Shown: piece after piece, positions 59,849 through 64,000 of the stretch | Layout of the letters: each line of letters opens with the position of its first letter | How positions within the stretch are numbered: position 1 is the first letter of the stretch | NCBI GenBank assembly: GCA_029959195.1 | Contig: CP114118.1 | Span: 558,001 to 622,000, forward strand | Direction: 5' to 3' | DNA length: 64,000 nt | DNA from: Dictyophora rubrovolvata | Taxonomy: Eukaryota > Basidiomycota > Agaricomycetes > Phallales > Phallaceae | The notes under the pieces: generated by a model | The model's input: the letters and a program-made list of their open reading frames with translations, nothing else | The model's database searches: none | What the model was told of the DNA's origin: nothing | Program-made: the position numbers and the translations under genes

Positions 59849-61699
59849 GGCCAAGAAGAGCCCGACTTTGCGTTATGAAAATTGCAAAAATATCGCCGAA
59901 AGCTCTTCGAGAAGTCTAGATCTTCAGCTCTAACTGCAATGTAAAACTGATTACTGTGCAGAGTAAGTTTTTTGCGAAAAGCGGTTGGGTGATAGTCGCG
60001 AGATTGGCTGAAGACCTCGCCAGCGAGATGATTGATGAAGACAAATCAAAGACTGTAGATGAAAAGACAGAAAGTATAGAGGGGTCGTGTGAACTGTATG
60101 GTCAGAAAAAGTCCGGCACCACCCTGAAAGGAATGCTTACCTTAACCTCTGTCTTGCTGCGGACTATTCTGAACTTTCGTTATTCCCCAATGTCGTTATT
60201 CTCCTAATCTGTCGGGGAGCGTCCTTACTTCGCCCGACAAAGCGATAAGCAATTCTTTGACAATGTCAAACGGTACGTGGATAACTTAAGAGGCTTCGGC
60301 GTCTCTGCTCGGTCTCGAGGGTCTCACGGTCTCGACCACCTCCAAGAACCAGGGATTTGGCGAACTGCGGAACCTTTTCTTATGGAGTCCAATGCAAGCA
60401 CCTATGTATGTAAATACAAGCGCAGCAGCTTTACGATGGGATATAGCAATTTTGGATGCAACTTTGCCAATGTAACTACTAGCACGCGGTCAAAATTACA
60501 AAGAGCCGGTGTGCCAGATTGAGCCACAATGCTGTGTGTCGTGAGTAATAGTGTTTCTCCGAAGCCAAAGGCATTCTACATAACTTGGATGACAATTAGC
60601 CAGTAGAACCAACCTATTTACTTCGATCTTAAACTATCGTACTAAAAGGCAGAACAATGGAAGTGTTATGTATATTGGTATGGTGTTGGGATGTTTTTAG
60701 GGTCGCGTGAGACCATCGCCGGTGCGTTATATCATGCCTTCCCATTTGTTTAGATAGAAAAGCAGGACTCTGAAGCAACACGAACCCAATCAAACGATGT
60801 AATAGCCGTATTATTTTTTGATCATAACGGCCAGGTTACGCCGAAAGGTTATGTTTGCGAAAGACTCCGCGGACACCGATAAAAGTCCCTTCTACGATGA
60901 ACAGTTACTTCTAGAAGCTTCTTTGTAAACAGGAGGATCGGAATTTTCTATCAGAAAACAGGGTACAAGCGTACAAGGATGAAACAAGCGTGTCGTCCCT
61001 GGAACGAATGACAGATGAAAGGCAACCCAATCGACTAGGAACCCGATGCCTTTTCGGTTGAATTAGGTTGAAGGCTGTTCAAGGGTGCTCAGATCCATTC
61101 TCGTCCTTGTGGATATCTAGATGCTGCCGTTTTGTTATGGTTGATGGAATACGCATGGATTTTGCGTAGTCGTGACACCAAACCTGCCCTTCTGTTTGAC
61201 AACAGACCTCGCCACTATAGTCTAGGATAGTATATCCCAGTACTACCCCTCTCCCAACCAACGACACTCACATGTGCGTTCTTGCCTTCACTATATGAGT
61301 TCAGCGGAACCAAGCTCCCATTGTGAATTAACGTTATAGGTTCGCTCGTTGTGATTATTTACGTAGCTTGTTAAACTTTGGCCCGGGTTATGCGAAGAAT
61401 GGAACGGATAGGCTCATACGTTTTCACGAACATGCCAGTGGGATCTATAAGATAACAACAAAGAAGGAGCCTCTAACACACTTGAATGTCTCTACAATGC
61501 GGTATGTACTGAGCACAGCGAAAAACAGTCTTACTCGCTAGCATGCTCTTGCAGACCGAACCCGGTGTAGAGGTACGTCAAATAATTTTTCCAAAGTCAA
61601 AGCGTCCAAAGTTAACGCGAGAATCTATTAAAAGTTCTTCTCGGCCTGTGGGTTTGGAAAGGTCCGGCGAGATATAATCACTTTTAAGTCAGATGGCTA
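59849..61699. other. Intergenic region between the glycosyltransferase and the secreted-protein pair
   Basis: About 1.85 kb. Frames at 59956-60207 and 60277-60522 lack motifs and splice logic. No gene is seen. Confidence 0.45.
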
Positions 61700-62078
61700 T
61701 TACACTCGATACGTCAACAAGATGCTCTTGTTTATGGTAAAATGAAATGTACCGTTGACGCGATCCAATTCAGCTTTATCTGAATCGGGAATGAATTCCA
61801 CGGCCTCGTGCCCGAGATTCGGAAAAAAGTCAGAGGTTGTATTACGCCTCAATAACTCTGCTGTGTATGGTTGAAAAGCGCCATCAGGTTCGGCTCCATT
61901 ACTTTCATGGAGATTTAACTCTGTATCTAATGAAGGGCGTGAGAACAAAACTACATTAAGTGTAAAGCCCACTCTTTAAGCCGGTTTTTACATCCAGACC
62001 AGCTGGTAAAGCACGAACAAAATGAAGGGTGAGGGTGTAAAAAACAAGAAAGTAGGTGTACAGAGCCTGTCTGACCAT
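61700..62078 (-). CDS. Small secreted protein of the MVR family, 110 residues
   Basis: Unknown function. Exon 1 (62078-61973) encodes MVRQALYTYFLVFYTLTLHF, then VRALPAGLDVKTGLK: a signal peptide cut near VRA/LP. A 46-nt intron (GTGGGC...CATTAG, 61972-61927) leads in phase 1 to exon 2 (61926-61700): TELNLHESNGAEPDGAFQPY, then TAELLRRNTTSDFFPNLGHE and AVEFIPDSDKAELDRVNGTF, ending LLTYRV. An alternative donor (GTCTGG, eight codons earlier) also keeps the frame. The start, the AGLD word after the signal peptide, the mid-protein arginine pair and the 46-nt intron length are shared with the 63.2-kb gene. No cysteine in the mature part; acidic. Confidence 0.65.
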
Positions 62079-62747
62079 GATTTGAGAGTAAACTGAATTA
62101 GAATTCCGATTAACTGTAATGACTTTTTATATGCGGAGGAACCGTAATCTTGCTCAAGTACGATCAACTCTCAATCCCTCGCATCAAGCCTAATTCCGGA
62201 AGTAATCAACAAACCTATTCTGCCCCTTGTAGTTGCCATCTGTCGACCTGTATACCATAACGAGAAGGCTTCACCACGATATTGCTGCCTCCATTTGGTA
62301 ACTGCGATCTGGTTAAATTTTCGTTGTCTTGTTCTGAATCAAACGTTTCATCAGTAGGCAAATCTAAATATAACAATCATTTCTAGATTGATTCATGAGT
62401 GCTGAACGCATCTCAACGTTCTGGGCAAAGTCGCAACAGCGCGTCATTGAACTCAAGGCGCCACTTGATGCGGAGGGCCTTGGCCCTTCAACCGTTGAAT
62501 GGTACATAACTTATAACTGGACCTTGCTGAACTCATTGATGGATTCGGGAGTCGAGCTCATATTCATTCATAATATAATTGCTCTGTAATTATCGTCGAA
62601 TTGATGCAAGCGTAGTAAGTTAACAGCTTAATAAATGAGACTGAAAGATGTTATAATTAACAACAACAATTGGCAATTTTAACCTGAGGGGAAAGGATCT
62701 TTACATATTGAGATGGTTCCATTTTACTGCACCCAAGCTGTCACATA

Positions 62748-63228
62748 TTACACATCGAAACCCTCGCTGATACCGCGGTAACTCTCAGGTTTCCCGTCAA
62801 CGATTACGATGTTTCTTTTTGTTTGAGAAGGTTGACACGTTGTTGTATCGGGTCCGGAAACATCATCGTCACCGTCATTGACAGCCTGTTGGCTCCTATC
62901 TTCTGATTTGGAACCGCCATCAGTGTGGCACCTAGAGCCTAGGAAAAGATGAGAATTTAAAACAAAAAGGTCGAATGGTCAGACCATGGTCAAAGACTAC
63001 TGCAAAGCTGGAGCCGCTGATATGGAGCCGTCGTTCGACCAAGTCCAGTGATTGTGATTGTAAAACATCATCGGCTTCACTTCCGATCTTCGAGTCTTTG
63101 AGATTCAATAGCGAGGGAAAGGAATTGGACATGATCCCATCCAGGCCAGCTGAAATTGGCGACCCATGGACAAAACGATGGGCAAGAATAAGGCCGAAAA
63201 GGCAGGTGGATATGGCAGGTCTGACCAT
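62748..63228 (-). CDS. Small secreted protein of the MVR family, 144 residues
   Basis: Unknown function. Exon 1 (63228-62985) encodes MVRPAISTCLFGLILAHRFV, then HGSPISAGLDGIMSNSFPSL and LNLKDSKIGSEADDVLQSQS, LDLVERRLHISGSSFAVVFD and H: a signal peptide cut near VHG/SP. A 46-nt intron (GTCTGA...TTCCTAG, 62984-62939) leads in phase 1 to exon 2 (62938-62748): SRCHTDGGSKSEDRSQQAVN, then DGDDDVSGPDTTTCQPSQTK and RNIVIVDGKPESYRGISEGF DV with TAA. Exon 2 stays open for 63 codons, which supports the splice. VERRL may be a dibasic-type processing site. The mature part has two cysteines and is acidic and hydrophilic. Same strand as and head-to-tail with the 62.1-kb relative, 669 bp apart. Confidence 0.7.
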
Positions 63229-64000
63229 GTAGATAAGGAATATGGAATAAATCTATATATGTATGCACCAAACTAACCATACTAGCTTTTATACTCAAGG
63301 AGAAGAGTGTACTAATGGCTGAGATTTACTGGACGGAATCTTTGGATTAAAATAGATAAAATCATTGTTGATCTTAATAAAAGCACCTAGCTGGACCTTG
63401 CTACCATCAAGGATAACTACGTTAATACTCAACAGAAGGACTATCACATCATTCGCAAAGCTCCATCATTGAACATAGGTTGGAGTTTGAGCTCTTTATT
63501 GGTTTAAACCGCATATAAATGCCCCAACGGTTGCTCGACCTAAGAGCACATTTCAAGACGTTCATCACGAGTGCCAGTTGCACTGCACAACCGGTATTTA
63601 GTCTGAAAGGAGATGAGACTAATGGCATGCTATCAACAGAGATTTTTGCGAATTCCCTAAATCAATGGAGGTTCGTCAGCTCATGTGAAGGATGATGCAA
63701 TCAAGAAAAGAACAAGAGCGTCGAATAAAATTTGTTTCGAGCCCAGGTCTCCGCTCAGTGGAACATTTATATGTTCTAGCAACATAGATCGTCAAAATCG
63801 TCATATAGTGATCTAAACATGCATACTAGTAAATAACTCACAGACTATGTCTCCTGAGATGTATTATGCGAAAATATGAATAGTAAAGAGGAATGAGGTG
63901 GCGCCAACCAACAAGTAGGATGGCTGCATCATGGCACACGAATTTGACGAAGCTACACTATGCAGCGATGTTCTTTGCTAATCAAGCTCCTGATGGGAGA
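63229..64000. other. Right-edge region without a recognised gene
   Basis: About 770 bp, AT-rich. No signal peptide, domain or repeat was recognised. Presumed promoter of the 63.2-kb gene on its left. Confidence 0.45.

Noticed and set aside
59956-60522. Two plus-strand frames of about 80 codons
   Set aside because: No signal peptide, motif or splice partner.
1-64000. CRISPR arrays, bacterial operons, prophage
   Set aside because: No spaced direct repeats of that kind and no bacterial gene layout; introns and gene families are fungal throughout.

Overview
The window looks like nuclear DNA of a basidiomycete fungus, most likely an agaricomycete. The genes are broken by many short introns (about 46-130 nt). 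The content is fungal: a GH11 xylanase with a fungal cellulose-binding tail, expanded P450s, a fungal CSL transcription factor, a fungal-type Na,K-ATPase-like pump and an SMN protein with a YG box. No tRNA, rRNA or CRISPR was seen. Boundaries were worked out by eye from splice signals and from paralogue comparison inside the window, so exon detail is firm only where stated.

Layout. 0-7 kb: the 5' part of an aldo-keto reductase (AKR-1, running off the left edge), a large CSL-family transcription factor and an uncharacterised protein, all on the minus strand. 7-10 kb: no intact gene. 10-28.3 kb: a metabolic block with a multidrug-type MFS transporter (minus), an aldehyde dehydrogenase (ALDH-1, minus), three tandem paralogous cytochrome P450s (plus) and a second aldehyde dehydrogenase (ALDH-2, minus). 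30-38 kb: a secreted xylanase, a complete paralogue of the left-edge aldo-keto reductase (AKR-2) and a second, unrelated MFS transporter. 38.8-45 kb: a small retroelement-like fossil, a type II P-type ATPase and, tail to tail with it, an SMN homologue. 45.4-48.8 kb: a small secreted protein and a fourth P450 of the same family. 48.8-54 kb: gene-poor and repeat-rich, with a TA-flanked inverted-repeat transposon inserted in a 75-bp tandem repeat, a second element nested in it, a 65-bp hairpin MITE with the same ends and a pair of dispersed repeats. 54-64 kb: a 60-residue secreted protein, ribulose-phosphate 3-epimerase, a type II membrane glycosyltransferase and two related small secreted proteins.

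How it fits together: P450s, aldehyde dehydrogenases, aldo-keto reductases and two transporter types sit within 48 kb. They could together oxidise, reduce and export small (perhaps aromatic) molecules. No polyketide, peptide or terpene backbone enzyme is visible, so this looks more like a catabolic or detoxifying neighbourhood than a classical secondary-metabolite cluster. The least explained content is a set of five short secreted-protein genes. Three of them (52.3, 62.1 and 63.2 kb) share a signal-peptide start, and the two intact ones both have a 46-nt first intron, while the mature parts have diverged. These are the best candidates for an undescribed system (effectors or signalling peptides).
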